From assembly GCF_900129835.1 (NCBI RefSeq), contig NZ_FQXA01000001.1, forward strand, positions 62,001 through 126,000: a DNA stretch of 64,000 nt. The letters are read 5' to 3'. This document shows, piece by piece, positions 50,794-60,623 of the stretch. Source of the DNA: Stutzerimonas xanthomarina DSM 18231. Its GTDB lineage: Bacteria > Pseudomonadota > Gammaproteobacteria > Pseudomonadales > Pseudomonadaceae. A model generated the notes under the pieces. It had not been told where the DNA came from. It searched no databases and saw only the letters and a list, made by a program, of their open reading frames with translations. A program made the translations under genes and the position numbers. Every line of letters starts with the position of its first letter. Within the stretch, counting starts at the first letter, position 1.

Positions 50794-52245
50794 ATGCATC
50801 AATTGACCCTCGCCGAGATTGCCCGCGCACTGGCCGCCAAGCAGTTCTCCGCCGAAGAGCTGACCCGCTCACTGCTTACGCGAATCCAGCAGGTCGACCC
50901 ACAGCTCAACAGCTTTATTACCGTCACCGAAGAGCAGGCCATCGCCCAAGCCAAGGCCGCCGACGCACGCCGCGCCAGCGGTGAGAGCGGTACGCTGCTT
51001 GGTGCGCCTATCGGTCACAAGGACTTGTTCTGCACGCAGGGCATTCGCACCAGCTGCGGCTCGAAGATTCTCGACAACTTTCAAGCACCCTACGACGCCA
51101 CGGTCGTCGAGCGCCTCTCAGCGGCTGGCGCGGTCTCGCTAGGCAAGCTGAACATGGACGAATTCGCCATGGGTTCTGCCAACGAGTCGAGCTACTACGG
51201 CGCAGTGAAAAACCCCTGGGACATGAGCCGCGTACCCGGCGGTTCCTCTGGAGGTTCGGCCGCCGCGGTGGCGGCGCGCCTCTTGCCTGCCGCCACCGGC
51301 AGCGACACCGGCGGCTCGATCCGCCAGCCTGCAGCGCTGACCAACCTGACGGGCCTCAAGCCTACCTACGGCCGCGTTTCGCGCTGGGGCATGATCGCCT
51401 ACGCTTCCAGCCTCGACCAGGGTGGCCCGATTGCCCGCACGGCAGAAGACTGCGCCTTGATGCTGGGCGCCATGGCCGGTTTCGACCCGAAGGATTCGAC
51501 CAGCGTCGATCAGCCGCTGGATGACTATCTTGCCGCGCTGGAAAAGCCGCTTTCAGGATTGCGCATCGGCCTACCGAAGGAATATTTCGGCAGCGGCCTG
51601 GACGCCAAGATTGCCGATGCCGTGATGGCGGCCGTCGAAGAGCTGAAGAAGCTCGGCGCCACGGTGAAGGACATCAGCCTGCCCAACATGCAGCACGCGA
51701 TCCCTTCCTATTATGTAATCGCGCCGGCCGAGGCCTCTTCGAACCTGTCGCGTTTCGACGGCGTTCGCTTCGGCTACCGCTGCGAGAACCCGGTGGATCT
51801 GACCGACCTCTACAAGCGCTCCCGTGCCGAAGGCTTCGGCGACGAAGTCCGCCGTCGAATCATGGTCGGCACCTATGCCCTGTCCGCCGGCTACTACGAC
51901 GCCTACTACCTGAAGGCACAGAAGATTCGTCGCCTGATCAAGAACGATTTTGTCAGCGCCTTCGAGGAGGTCGACGTGATCCTCGGCCCAACCACGCCGA
52001 ACCTGGCCTGGAAGCTTGGCGAGAAGAACAACGACCCGGTCTCGGCGTACCTCGAAGACATCTACACCATCACGGCCAACCTCGCCGGCATCCCGGGCAT
52101 CTCCATGCCGGCCGGCTTCATCGACGGCTTACCGGTGGGCGTGCAATTACTGGCGCCGTATTTCCAGGAAAGCCGCTTGCTCAACGTTGCTCATAAGTAC
52201 CAACAGGTCATCGAGTGGCACAAACAAGCACCGAGCGGATTCTGA
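50794..52245 (+). CDS. gatA: Asp/Glu-tRNA amidotransferase subunit A
   Basis: 483 aa amidase that releases ammonia from glutamine for transamidation of mischarged Asp-tRNA(Asn) and Glu-tRNA(Gln). Ser-cisSer-Lys site: GHKDLF (Lys) and [15 protein letters not shown] (Ser). [13 protein letters not shown] at 50794 has AAGGA 7 bp before; an ATG at 50779 overlapping gatC would add five residues. Confidence 0.96.
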   Translation: MHQLTLAEIARALAAKQFSAEELTRSLLTRIQQVDPQLNSFITVTEEQAIAQAKAADARRASGESGTLLGAPIGHKDLFCTQGIRTSCGSKILDNFQAPYDATVVERLSAAGAVSLGKLNMDEFAMGSANESSYYGAVKNPWDMSRVPGGSSGGSAAAVAARLLPAATGSDTGGSIRQPAALTNLTGLKPTYGRVSRWGMIAYASSLDQGGPIARTAEDCALMLGAMAGFDPKDSTSVDQPLDDYLAALEKPLSGLRIGLPKEYFGSGLDAKIADAVMAAVEELKKLGATVKDISLPNMQHAIPSYYVIAPAEASSNLSRFDGVRFGYRCENPVDLTDLYKRSRAEGFGDEVRRRIMVGTYALSAGYYDAYYLKAQKIRRLIKNDFVSAFEEVDVILGPTTPNLAWKLGEKNNDPVSAYLEDIYTITANLAGIPGISMPAGFIDGLPVGVQLLAPYFQESRLLNVAHKYQQVIEWHKQAPSGF

Positions 52246-52255
52246 GGACGAACAC

Positions 52256-53701
52256 ATGCAATGGGAAACCGTGATCGGGCTGGAAATTCACGCACAGCTC
52301 GCAACCCAGTCGAAGATATTCTCCGGCAGCGCCACCACCTTCGGCGCCGAGCCCAACACCCAGGCCAGCCTGGTTGACCTGGGCATGCCCGGCACGCTGC
52401 CGGTGCTCAATGCCGAAGCCGTGCGCATGGCCTGCAAGTTCGGCCTGGCCATCGACGCGGAGATCGCTGAAAAGAACGTCTTCGCGCGCAAGAATTACTT
52501 CTACCCGGACCTGCCCAAGGGCTATCAGACCAGCCAGATGGACCATCCCATCGTCGGCAAGGGCTTCCTTGACATTACCTTGGAAGACGGCACGCAGAAG
52601 CGCATCGGCATCACCCGCGCGCATCTGGAGGAAGATGCCGGCAAAAGCCTGCACGAAGACTTCCAGGGCATGAGCGGTATCGACCTGAACCGCGCCGGTA
52701 CGCCGCTGCTGGAGATCGTCTCCGAACCGGACATTCGCTCAGCCAAGGAAGCGGTCGCCTACGTCAAGGCCATCCACGCGCTGGTGCGCTACCTCGGCAT
52801 CTGCGACGGCAACATGGCTGAAGGCTCGCTGCGCTGCGATTGCAACGTCTCGGTTCGGCCGAAGGGCCAGGCCGAGTTCGGCACCCGTGCCGAAATCAAG
52901 AACGTCAACTCCTTCCGCTTCATCGAGAAAGCCATCAACCACGAAGTGCAGCGGCAGATCGAACTGATCGAGGATGGCGGCAAGGTGGTGCAGGAAACCC
53001 GCCTGTACGATCCGAACAAGGACGAGACGCGCTCGATGCGCAGCAAGGAAGAAGCCAACGACTACCGCTACTTCCCCTGCCCCGATCTGCTGCCGGTGGT
53101 CATCGAGCAGCACTTCCTCGACGAAGTGCGCGCCAGCCTGCCGGAACTGCCGGTGGAGAAACGCGAGCGTTTTCAGCGCGAGTTCGGCCTGTCCGTGTAC
53201 GTCGCCGACGTGCTGGCCGCCAGCCGCGAGATGGCCGATTACTTCGAAGCGGTGCAGCGCGTCTGCGGCGATGCCAAGTTGGCCGCCAACTGGGTGATGG
53301 GTGAACTGTCCAGCCTGCTCAACAAGGACAACCTGGACATCGAGCAGTCGCCAGTCTCAGCTGAGCAGCTAGGCGGTATGATTCAGCGCATCAAGGACAA
53401 CACCATTTCCGGCAAGATCGCCAAGATGGTCTTCGAGGCCATGGCCGCGGGCGAAGGCTCGGCCGACGAGATCATCGAGAAAAAAGGCCTCAAGCAGGTC
53501 ACCGATAGCGGTGCGATCGAGAGGATGCTCGACGAGGTGCTCGCCGCGAACGCCGAGCAGGTCGAACAGTACCGCGCCAGCGACGAAGCCAAACGCGGCA
53601 AGATGTTCGGCTTCTTCGTCGGCCAAGCCATGAAGGCCTCGAAAGGCAAAGCCAACCCCGCCCAGGTCAACCAGTTGCTCAAGAGCAAGCTGGAAGGCTG
53701 A
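52256..53701 (+). CDS. gatB: Asp/Glu-tRNA amidotransferase subunit B
   Basis: 481 aa. Kinase-like cradle domain starting [20 protein letters not shown], signature [14 protein letters not shown], and a C-terminal YqeY/tail domain (about 340-481) that binds tRNA. The frame is open upstream inside gatA, but the ATG at 52256 with GAGGAC before it is the family start. Confidence 0.97.
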   Translation: MQWETVIGLEIHAQLATQSKIFSGSATTFGAEPNTQASLVDLGMPGTLPVLNAEAVRMACKFGLAIDAEIAEKNVFARKNYFYPDLPKGYQTSQMDHPIVGKGFLDITLEDGTQKRIGITRAHLEEDAGKSLHEDFQGMSGIDLNRAGTPLLEIVSEPDIRSAKEAVAYVKAIHALVRYLGICDGNMAEGSLRCDCNVSVRPKGQAEFGTRAEIKNVNSFRFIEKAINHEVQRQIELIEDGGKVVQETRLYDPNKDETRSMRSKEEANDYRYFPCPDLLPVVIEQHFLDEVRASLPELPVEKRERFQREFGLSVYVADVLAASREMADYFEAVQRVCGDAKLAANWVMGELSSLLNKDNLDIEQSPVSAEQLGGMIQRIKDNTISGKIAKMVFEAMAAGEGSADEIIEKKGLKQVTDSGAIERMLDEVLAANAEQVEQYRASDEAKRGKMFGFFVGQAMKASKGKANPAQVNQLLKSKLEG

Positions 53702-53706
53702 CCGAT

Positions 53707-53726
53707 ACGGGCCCGACAGGGCCCGT
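53707..53726 (+). terminator. Rho-independent terminator of gatCAB
   Basis: 8-bp stem ACGGGCCC / GGGCCCGT with a GACA loop, followed by TCCTTTAC, five bases after the gatB stop. Confidence 0.8.
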
Positions 53727-53853
53727 TCCTTTACTGAAGCCAACCTCGCCCGCCGCAACTTCATAGCGAGTGAACGGCCGCGCCCGTTGACGATCCAAAG
53801 CTGACGAAACCGAACCAGTAACCGCAGCCTGATCCGTTCAGGAAGGATTGCTT

Positions 53854-54234
53854 ATGCAAACCCGAATACTGACCGCCCCGATCCTGCTTGCCCTCGCCGC
53901 CGGCTGTACCGAGTCGCCAGAGGCGGATGCCACTGAAAGCACTGTCGTCCAGAAAGGCGAGGCTTCGTACTACGCTCGCAGTTTTCAAGGAAAGGAAACG
54001 GCCAGCGGCGAAACCTTCAACCAGAACGAACTGGTGGCGGCACATAAGACGCTTCCCTTCGACACGCGCGTGCAAGTCACCAACCTGGAGAACGGCAAGC
54101 AAGTCACCGTGCGCATCAATGATCGCGGACCTTTTGAACCGGGCCGAATCATCGATCTCTCACGAGTGGCTGCGAATCGCATTGACCTGCTCGAAGAGGG
54201 CATCGCTCCGGTAAGGATCGAAACGCTGGACTGA
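53854..54234 (+). CDS. RlpA-like septal/peptidoglycan lipoprotein
   Basis: 126 aa. Lipobox LALAAGC (Cys about residue 16) marks an outer-membrane lipoprotein. A double-psi beta-barrel RlpA domain follows: GEASYYARSFQGKETASGE, FDTRVQVTNLENGKQVTVRINDRGPF in pieces, and IIDLSRVAANRIDLLEEG. The catalytic Asp in NDRGPF is present. RlpA cleaves naked glycan strands; this version is small and lacks a SPOR domain, so septal targeting is doubtful. GGAAGGA precedes the ATG. Confidence 0.85.
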   Translation: MQTRILTAPILLALAAGCTESPEADATESTVVQKGEASYYARSFQGKETASGETFNQNELVAAHKTLPFDTRVQVTNLENGKQVTVRINDRGPFEPGRIIDLSRVAANRIDLLEEGIAPVRIETLD

Positions 54235-54263
54235 TTGCCAGACTGTTTTCCAAAGGACCACTG

Positions 54264-55346
54264 ATGAGTTTTATGACCCTGGCCTACCTGATCGGCGGCC
54301 TTGTGCTGCTGGTCGCCGGCGCCGAAGCGCTGGTACAAGGCGCCGCCAAACTGGCTGCACGCTTCGGCATTTCGCCGCTGATCATTGGCTTGACTGTCGT
54401 CGCGTTCGGCACCAGCGCACCAGAAACAGCGGTGAGCATCCAGGCCTCGCTGAGCGGCAGCGGGGATATCGCCGTCGGCAATGTGATCGGCAGCAACATT
54501 GCCAACATTCTGCTCATTCTCGGCCTTTCGGCGCTGGTCGCGCCATTGGTGGTGTCTCGGCAATTGGTTCGCCTCGACGTACCAGTGATGATCGGCGCTG
54601 GCCTGTTGACGTTCGCCCTGGCGTGGAATGGCCGACTCAGCCAGATTGACGGGCTAATCCTGATGGTGCTGCTGCTGCTCTACACAGGTTTCCTGGTGAT
54701 TGCGAGCAAGCGGGAAGCGCCGGTGCAGCCTGACGAGTTCAGCGATGAATACGGCGCGGACCGTAACGCGACGCCGCTCGGCTGGATTCTCCAGCTGACC
54801 CTGGTGCTGGTCGGCCTGGGTTTGCTGATCCTGGGTTCCAATCTGCTCATCGAGGGCGCGGTGGCCCTGGCTCGGGCGTTGGGATTGTCGGAGTTGGTCA
54901 TCGGTCTGACCGTGATAGCCGTCGGGACGTCCATGCCGGAACTGGCGACTTCGCTGCTGGCGGTCTATCGCGGTGAACGCGACATCGCCGTGGGCAATAT
55001 CGTCGGCAGTTGCATCTTCAATCTGCTGCTGGTGCTGGGTGCCGGTGCTGCGATTTCGCCCGAAGGCCTGTCCGTTTCGCCAAATGCCTTGGCCTTCGAT
55101 ATCCCGGTCATGCTCGTGGTTTTTGCTGCGTGCCTACCGATTTTCTTTTCCGGCTACCGCATCAACCGCTGGGAAGGCACGCTGTTTTTTGGCTATTACA
55201 TAGCCTACACGCTGTATCTGGTGATGTTTTCCACCGGCCTGCCGGCAATCAACCTGCTGCGTCACGCAATGACTTGGTACGTATTGCCCTTGACCGCCAT
55301 TACGCTTTTGGTGATCTTTCTGCGCGCCTGGAAACACCAGCGCTAA
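54264..55346 (+). CDS. Calcium/sodium antiporter, CaCA family (copy 1)
   Basis: 360 aa, about ten helices in two inverted halves. Each half carries the alpha-repeat signature: GLTVVAFGTSAPETAVSIQA (residues ~45-64) and GLTVIAVGTSMPELATSLLA (~213-232), each with the conserved acidic residue. YrbG-type exchanger. It stands 37 bp before a close paralogue. The true ion (Ca2+ or other) cannot be told. Confidence 0.9.
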   Translation: MSFMTLAYLIGGLVLLVAGAEALVQGAAKLAARFGISPLIIGLTVVAFGTSAPETAVSIQASLSGSGDIAVGNVIGSNIANILLILGLSALVAPLVVSRQLVRLDVPVMIGAGLLTFALAWNGRLSQIDGLILMVLLLLYTGFLVIASKREAPVQPDEFSDEYGADRNATPLGWILQLTLVLVGLGLLILGSNLLIEGAVALARALGLSELVIGLTVIAVGTSMPELATSLLAVYRGERDIAVGNIVGSCIFNLLLVLGAGAAISPEGLSVSPNALAFDIPVMLVVFAACLPIFFSGYRINRWEGTLFFGYYIAYTLYLVMFSTGLPAINLLRHAMTWYVLPLTAITLLVIFLRAWKHQR

Positions 55347-55383
55347 CCGCCCCTAGTTTCCCTTTCATCTGGAGCCCACCATC

Positions 55384-56475
55384 GTGTCCGCGATGACCTT
55401 TGTTTATTTGATAGCCGGTCTGGTATTGCTCGTGGCTGGGGCTGAGGTGCTGGTCCGTGGCGCCGCGAAACTGGCCGCTCAGTTCGGCATCCCGCCGCTG
55501 ATCATCGGCCTTACCGTGGTAGCTTTCGGCACCAGCGCACCGGAAACCGCAGTCAGCGTGCAGGCCGCTCTCAACGGCAGTGGTGACATCGCCATCGGCA
55601 ACGTGCTCGGCAGCAACATCGCCAACGTTCTGCTGATCCTCGGCGTGACGTCGCTGGTCGCGCCGCTGATCGTCTCCCGCCAGCTGATTCGACTCGACGT
55701 CCCGATCATGATCGGCGCCAGTCTGGTCACCTACGCCCTGGCGTGGGACGGCTCGCTCAGCCGACTTGACGGCGCATTGCTGTTTTCAGCGGTGATCGGC
55801 TACACGCTGTTTCTGATCATTAGCAGCCGCCGCGCCAATGCAGAGGCAACAGCCGACGACGAGTTCGCCAAGGAGTTCGGCCTCGATGAAACACCCAAGC
55901 CCTATGCTTCTTTGATCAATGCCGGCCTGATCGTTGCCGGTTTGGTTCTGCTGGTCACCGGCTCGAACTTTCTGGTGGAAGGCGCCGTTTCCCTGGCTCG
56001 CGCACTGGGATTGTCGGAACTGGTTATCGGGCTGACGGTGATCGCCATCGGCACCTCGCTGCCGGAACTGGCCACCTCGATCCTCGCGGCCATACGCGGC
56101 GAACGTGATATCGCGGTCGGCAACATTGTCGGCAGCAATATCTTCAATCTGCTTTGCGTGCTGGGGCTGGCCTCGCTGGTATCACCCGACGCGATCGGCG
56201 TGGCTGCCAATGCGTTGGCTTTCGACTTCCCGGTCATGATCGCCGTCGCCCTGGCATGCCTTCCGATTTTCTTCAGCGGTTACGCCATCAAACGCTGGGA
56301 AGGCCTGCTTTTCCTCGCGTACTACGTCGCCTATACCGTCTATCTGGTGCTGGTCAGCACCGGCCGGCCTTTGGCTGAAGTATTCGGCGACGCCATGATC
56401 GGCTACGTGGTGCCGCTGACTATGGTGACCTTGCTGGTCATCTCCGGTCGGGCCTGGAAGACCCAGCGCACCTGA
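55384..56475 (+). CDS. Calcium/sodium antiporter, CaCA family (copy 2)
   Basis: 363 aa paralogue of the preceding gene with the same alpha-repeats (GLTVVAFGTSAPETAVSVQA and GLTVIAIGTSLPELATSILA) and helices in register. The GTG at 55384 is 9 bp after GGAG; the ATG at 55393 would be too far. A tandem duplication with the main differences in the middle loop (SRRANAEATADDEFAKEFG). Convergent with the AEC gene. Confidence 0.9.
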   Translation: MSAMTFVYLIAGLVLLVAGAEVLVRGAAKLAAQFGIPPLIIGLTVVAFGTSAPETAVSVQAALNGSGDIAIGNVLGSNIANVLLILGVTSLVAPLIVSRQLIRLDVPIMIGASLVTYALAWDGSLSRLDGALLFSAVIGYTLFLIISSRRANAEATADDEFAKEFGLDETPKPYASLINAGLIVAGLVLLVTGSNFLVEGAVSLARALGLSELVIGLTVIAIGTSLPELATSILAAIRGERDIAVGNIVGSNIFNLLCVLGLASLVSPDAIGVAANALAFDFPVMIAVALACLPIFFSGYAIKRWEGLLFLAYYVAYTVYLVLVSTGRPLAEVFGDAMIGYVVPLTMVTLLVISGRAWKTQRT

Positions 56476-56492
56476 TGCTCTGGGGCGGCTGG

Positions 56493-57434
56493 TCAGATCC
56501 AGCCGACCCAGCCCAGCAGGAACAACCCCAGATTGATCGTCAGCACCGCGCCAAGCGTGGTGATGGCGATGATGGTAGCGGCCAACTGGTGATTGGAATT
56601 GACGGCGCGTGCCATGACGAAGCTGGACGATGCCGTCGGGCAGCCGAAGTAGAGAAACAGGATGCCCAGCTCCGCACCACGAAAACCGCATAGCCAGGCA
56701 CCCAGCGTTGCCAACGCCGGAAACCAGACCATCTTCATCAGGCTCGAACTCATCGCGACGCGGCTGCTCTCGCGCAATACGGAAATCGACAGCGTGCCGC
56801 CAATGCAGATCAGCGCCAGCGGCAACGTCAGCTGAGCGAAATACTGCCCAGACGTCTCCAGCCAATCAGGCAGTGCGATCTGCCAGTAAGCAAAAGGTAT
56901 CGCCGCAGTCACTGCGATGACCAACGGGTTACGCAAGATGCTGCGAATGATCGCGCCCGCATCGGCCTCCCCGTCCGGGCTATAGATGGCCAGCACGACC
57001 GCGGACAGACTGTTGTATAACAGGATCACCAAACCGGCCAGCACGCCGCCGAGGGACAGCCCATAGTCTCCGTAGAGGCTGGTCGCCAACGCCAACCCCA
57101 CCACTCCATTGTTGCCGCGGAAGGCGCCTTGCACATAGACGCCGCGGTCGGCGACCGGACAGCACCAAAGCGCCCAGGCCCACGCCAGCAGAAATCCTCC
57201 CACCGTAGCGGCAACGTAATAGATGAGCAGTGTTGGCTGAAGCGCGGCGCTAAGGTCAGCCTTGATGACCGAAAGGAACAGCAGCGTTGGCATCGTCGCC
57301 TTGAACACCAGCGTCGATGCAGTGTGGATGAATGTCGAATCGATCAAGCGCAGGCGCATCAAGGCGAGGCCGATAAACAGCATCACGAATACCGGAGCGG
57401 TAACGCTCAGGGTCTGCAGAACCACGGGCAGCAT
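56493..57434 (-). CDS. AEC-family (auxin efflux carrier-like) transporter
   Basis: 313 aa with about ten helices in two fivefold halves; conserved RGNNGVVGLAL in the first half and FFLYFGCPTASSSFVMA-like region (LFLYFGCPTASSSFVMARAV) in the second. The family exports or takes up small organic acids; substrate unknown. Confidence 0.85.
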   Translation of the reverse strand: MLPVVLQTLSVTAPVFVMLFIGLALMRLRLIDSTFIHTASTLVFKATMPTLLFLSVIKADLSAALQPTLLIYYVAATVGGFLLAWAWALWCCPVADRGVYVQGAFRGNNGVVGLALATSLYGDYGLSLGGVLAGLVILLYNSLSAVVLAIYSPDGEADAGAIIRSILRNPLVIAVTAAIPFAYWQIALPDWLETSGQYFAQLTLPLALICIGGTLSISVLRESSRVAMSSSLMKMVWFPALATLGAWLCGFRGAELGILFLYFGCPTASSSFVMARAVNSNHQLAATIIAITTLGAVLTINLGLFLLGWVGWI

Positions 57435-57484
57435 GGGCGAGGCTCGAGAGAGGAGTCAGCAAAGGACGATAGGGTAAAGGAAGA

Positions 57485-57522
57485 TGCCGGATCGAGCTTT
57501 CGATAGGCTTATCGATCCGGCA
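57485..57522 (-). terminator. Terminator after roxSR
   Basis: Perfect 11-bp stem TGCCGGATCGA / TCGATCCGGCA with a 16-nt loop, followed on the minus strand by TCTTCCTTTACC. It lies 55 bp after the roxR stop. Confidence 0.65.
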
Positions 57523-57576
57523 TAGGAAGAGTGCTGCGCTAACAGCCGAGACCATTGACGCTGACGTGCAAGACGA

Positions 57577-58137
57577 TCAGCGCCGCACGGGGCGCTTCTG
57601 CAATTTGCGCTGCAGCGTCCGCCGGTGCATCCCCAGCGCACGGGCCGTGGCTGAGATATTGCCATCGTGCTCGGCAAGCACGCGCTGGATGTGCTCCCAC
57701 TGCAGGCGATCCACCGACATCGGGTTCTCCGGCACCAGCGTATCGAGGTCGGCATGCTTGGAGAGCAGCGCGGCCAGCACATCGTCAGCATCAGCGGGTT
57801 TGCACAGGTAATTGCACGCGCCACGCTTGATGGCTTCGACGGCGGTGGCGATGCTCGAATAACCGGTCAGAATCAGCACCTTCATTTCCGGGTCCAACTC
57901 GAGCAGCTTGGGCAGCAGCACCAGGCCGGAATCACCGTCCATCTTCAAGTCCAGCACGGCGTAGTCGGGCAGTTCCTGCTTGGCCATTTCCAGGCCCTCT
58001 TCCGCCGAACCGGCAATACTGACGTGCAGACCGCGGCGGCTCATGGCGCGCGCCATGACGCGAGTAAAGGTCGGATCGTCGTCTACCAGCAGCAGATGAG
58101 GCTGTTCTTCGCCTTCGTGCTGCATTTCTTCGGTCAT
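57577..58137 (-). CDS. roxR: Redox response regulator RoxR (RegA/PrrA/ActR type)
   Basis: 186 aa. Receiver domain with phospho-Asp in YAVLDLKMDGDSG and an acidic pocket LLVDDDPTF; Pro-rich hinge; C-terminal Fis-type helix-turn-helix GNISATARALGMHRRTLQRK. Controls cyanide-insensitive oxidase and other redox genes in pseudomonads. 32 bp after roxS. Confidence 0.93.
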   Translation of the reverse strand: MTEEMQHEGEEQPHLLLVDDDPTFTRVMARAMSRRGLHVSIAGSAEEGLEMAKQELPDYAVLDLKMDGDSGLVLLPKLLELDPEMKVLILTGYSSIATAVEAIKRGACNYLCKPADADDVLAALLSKHADLDTLVPENPMSVDRLQWEHIQRVLAEHDGNISATARALGMHRRTLQRKLQKRPVRR

Positions 58138-58169
58138 GTTTGCATTCCTCGCGTAATGATCGCGTCTGG

Positions 58170-59426
58170 TCAGGCCCGTACCGAGCCATGCGGCAGGCGC
58201 AGCTCGGTCAGGGTGCCACCCGCTTCATGATTGTAAAGCTTCACGGTGCCTCCGGCGCGCGTGACGCTGGCCTGGCTGAGAAACAGGCCGAGGCCGAATC
58301 CCTTGCCCTTGGTCGTGATGAACGGTCTGCCGATCTGTTCCGCGATGGCCAGAGGTACACCCGCGCCGTGGTCGCGGATGGTCAACTTGATCCACTGCGC
58401 GTCCCAGTCCAGCCGGATGTCCAGATTATCCGGGCTGGCATCGGTGGCGTTGTTCAGCAGATTGAGCAGCGACTGGCCAAGGTCCGCCGGCGGCATCAGG
58501 CGCGGCGGCGAGCCCTTGCCCAGGCACTGAAAACGGTAGGTGGCCTCCGGGTGCATCAGGTGCCAACGCTGCAGCACCGATTCGACCCACTCCCGCACGG
58601 TCTGCTCGACGATGGCCTGGCGGCGATCGGCCTCGGCCGCGCGGACCAACTGGCGCAGGCTGTCCTTGCACAACTGAACCTGCGATTGCAGCAATGCCAG
58701 GTCCTCGCTGAGCTCCGCTGGCTCCTTGTAGTCCTGACGCAACTCCTTGAGCAGCACACTCATGGTTGCCAGCGGCGTGCCCAGCTCATGCGCGGCACCG
58801 GCGGCCTGGGTTGCCACCGCCAGCAGCTGTTGGTCGCGCATGCTTTCTTCTCGACGCTGAGCCTGAAGCTGCTCCTGACGCCGCAGTTGTTCAGCCATTC
58901 GCGCCACGAAAAAGGTGATCAGCGCGGCCGCCAGCGCGAAACTCAGCCACATGCCATAGACCAGCAGCGTGGTGCGATCGACCGGCGGCACGATGACCGG
59001 GTCGTACCACACCAGCATCAAGGTGTACCCGGCAAGCGCGAGTCCGGACAATGCCACCGAATACAGCCACGGCAGGGTTGCCGCCGCAATGGTAAGCGGC
59101 ACCAGATAATAGGAAACGAATGGGTTGGTCGAACCGCCCGAGTAATAGAGCAGGGCGCTGTGGATCAACAGATCGGTCGCCAGGTGCCCGGCGTATTCAA
59201 GTTCAGTGACCGGCCATGGTCGGCGAAGCCGCAGCGCCGTACCCAGGCAGATCAAACCCGAAACGCCAAGCGTGACCCCCAGATGAAACCATGGCAGACC
59301 GAACAGCTGGGTCGCGAAGGCGAGCCCTACCGCGCCCGCCTGAGCCGCGAGTACGAGGACGCGAATCAAGGTCAGCAGACGAAGGTTCTGGCGACTGGCG
59401 GAAAGCAGGTGAACGGATGCGTGCAT
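58170..59426 (-). CDS. roxS: Redox sensor histidine kinase RoxS (RegB/PrrB type)
   Basis: 418 aa. Six N-terminal helices with the RegB quinone-sensing heptad GGSTNPF, H-box AHELGTPLATMSVLL, N-box LLNNATDASPDN, G-boxes DHGAGVP and GKGFGLGLFLSQ. Responds to the quinone pool of the respiratory chain, which includes the bc1 complex encoded at the left edge. Confidence 0.94.
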   Translation of the reverse strand: MHASVHLLSASRQNLRLLTLIRVLVLAAQAGAVGLAFATQLFGLPWFHLGVTLGVSGLICLGTALRLRRPWPVTELEYAGHLATDLLIHSALLYYSGGSTNPFVSYYLVPLTIAAATLPWLYSVALSGLALAGYTLMLVWYDPVIVPPVDRTTLLVYGMWLSFALAAALITFFVARMAEQLRRQEQLQAQRREESMRDQQLLAVATQAAGAAHELGTPLATMSVLLKELRQDYKEPAELSEDLALLQSQVQLCKDSLRQLVRAAEADRRQAIVEQTVREWVESVLQRWHLMHPEATYRFQCLGKGSPPRLMPPADLGQSLLNLLNNATDASPDNLDIRLDWDAQWIKLTIRDHGAGVPLAIAEQIGRPFITTKGKGFGLGLFLSQASVTRAGGTVKLYNHEAGGTLTELRLPHGSVRA

Positions 59427-59576
59427 GGGGTCTCCAAAGGAGCCGCGAGTATAACCAAGCCATTGTTAAGACAGCTGATCTGCGGCAACGCGACGCACGG
59501 AAAACCTGCGTCGCTCGTGCCGAAAAGCTAAAGTCTCTGCGCCGCACCGCTGGTGCTATCGAACTCAGGAGCCCTC

Positions 59577-60269
59577 ATGTTCGTATCCGCCCCCCGCAGC
59601 ATTGCACTGCTGGCCTGCATTGCCTGCCTTCCGGCAGTTGCCGACGAGCCCCGCTACAACCAGATTTCGCTGCGCGCCGAGGCCAGCAGCGAGGTCGCTC
59701 AGGACCGCATGCATGTCACGCTGTTCACCGAGTCGCAGCACGAAGACCCGGCCCAACTGGCAGCACAGACGACTAGCGCGATGAACAAAGCACTGCAAAC
59801 CGCCCGGCAGGCAAAAGGCGTCGAGGTCAGCCAGGGCAGCCGTAGCAGCTATCCGGTCTATGAGGAAAAGGGCCAGCAGATCACTGCCTGGCGCGAGCGT
59901 GCCGAACTGCGCCTGGAGAGCGGCGACTTTGCCGCTCTGTCCAAACTGACCGGCGAGCTGATGCGGGACTTGAAGATGGCCAGCATGCACTTCAGCGTCT
60001 CCGATGCCATCCGCAAGCAGAACGAGGATGCCCTCCTGAAGGACGCCGTCGACGCCTTCCGCGCGCGCGCCCAATTGGCCACCGAGGCGCTAGGCGGTTC
60101 CGACTACCGCATCGTTAATCTCAACCTGGGTAGCGGTGGCGGCTATCAGCCGGTAATGCGCAACTTCGCCATGAAGCGCATGGACTCGATGCCCACCCCG
60201 GAGGTCGAGGCCGGGACCCGCCAGGTCAGCATCAGTGCCGACGGGGTCATTGAAGTGCAAATGCCCTGA
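59577..60269 (+). CDS. SIMPL (DUF541) domain periplasmic protein
   Basis: 230 aa with a signal peptide (APRSIALLACIACLPAVA, then DEPRYNQISL). SIMPL domain through the whole chain. E. coli YggE of this family is linked to oxidative stress, but the mechanism is unknown. AGGAG lies 6 bp before the ATG at 59577; an upstream in-frame start at 59553 is less likely. Confidence 0.88.
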   Translation: MFVSAPRSIALLACIACLPAVADEPRYNQISLRAEASSEVAQDRMHVTLFTESQHEDPAQLAAQTTSAMNKALQTARQAKGVEVSQGSRSSYPVYEEKGQQITAWRERAELRLESGDFAALSKLTGELMRDLKMASMHFSVSDAIRKQNEDALLKDAVDAFRARAQLATEALGGSDYRIVNLNLGSGGGYQPVMRNFAMKRMDSMPTPEVEAGTRQVSISADGVIEVQMP

Positions 60270-60529
60270 ATTGAGAACGCCACTTTGGTAGCGCTGCACA
60301 CCCGCCAAAGAAGCGTCAGATGCACCGGCTCGGGGCGAGTCATGCGCCCCGAGCGTCACGCTCTGGCGCCGCGACTTCACGCTATCGCGCTGCGCACGGA
60401 GAAGCGACGCCCGCCTTCCCTGCTCGCTACAGCCTGAAATCGCTCCGCAGCCCGCCAGGAACAATCGCAACAAATTGACACATAACCAAAAAGCCTGGCC
60501 CGTCTGGACATCGAGGCGCTTCAACGCGG
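60270..60529. other. Gap between the SIMPL gene and the receptor promoter
   Basis: About 260 bp with no recognisable gene and no clear terminator for the SIMPL gene. A lone TTGACA at 60475 has no -10 at the right distance. Confidence 0.5.
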
Positions 60530-60557
60530 TTGTACATGTAACTCTGATGCGAATAAT
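60530..60557 (+). promoter_or_regulatory. Candidate promoter of the TonB-receptor operon
   Basis: TTGTAC (60530-60535), 16 bp, AATAAT (60552-60557). The -10 overlaps the first Fur-like site. Confidence 0.45.
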
Positions 60558-60610
60558 GTTTATCCGCGGGCGAGAATCGCTATCATGCCGGCTGCGAATA
60601 ATTATTGATA
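60551..60610 (+). promoter_or_regulatory. Three Fur-box-like sites upstream of the TonB receptor
   Basis: GAATAATGTTTATCC (60551-60565), CGAGAATCGCTATCA (60571-60585) and GAATAATTATTGATA (60596-60610). Against the 7-1-7 consensus TGATAATNATTATCA they match at 10, 10 and 9 of 14 positions. Together they cover promoter and leader, which would allow tight repression by iron-loaded Fur. Confidence 0.6.
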
Positions 60611-60623
60611 GCAGGAGCCATGG

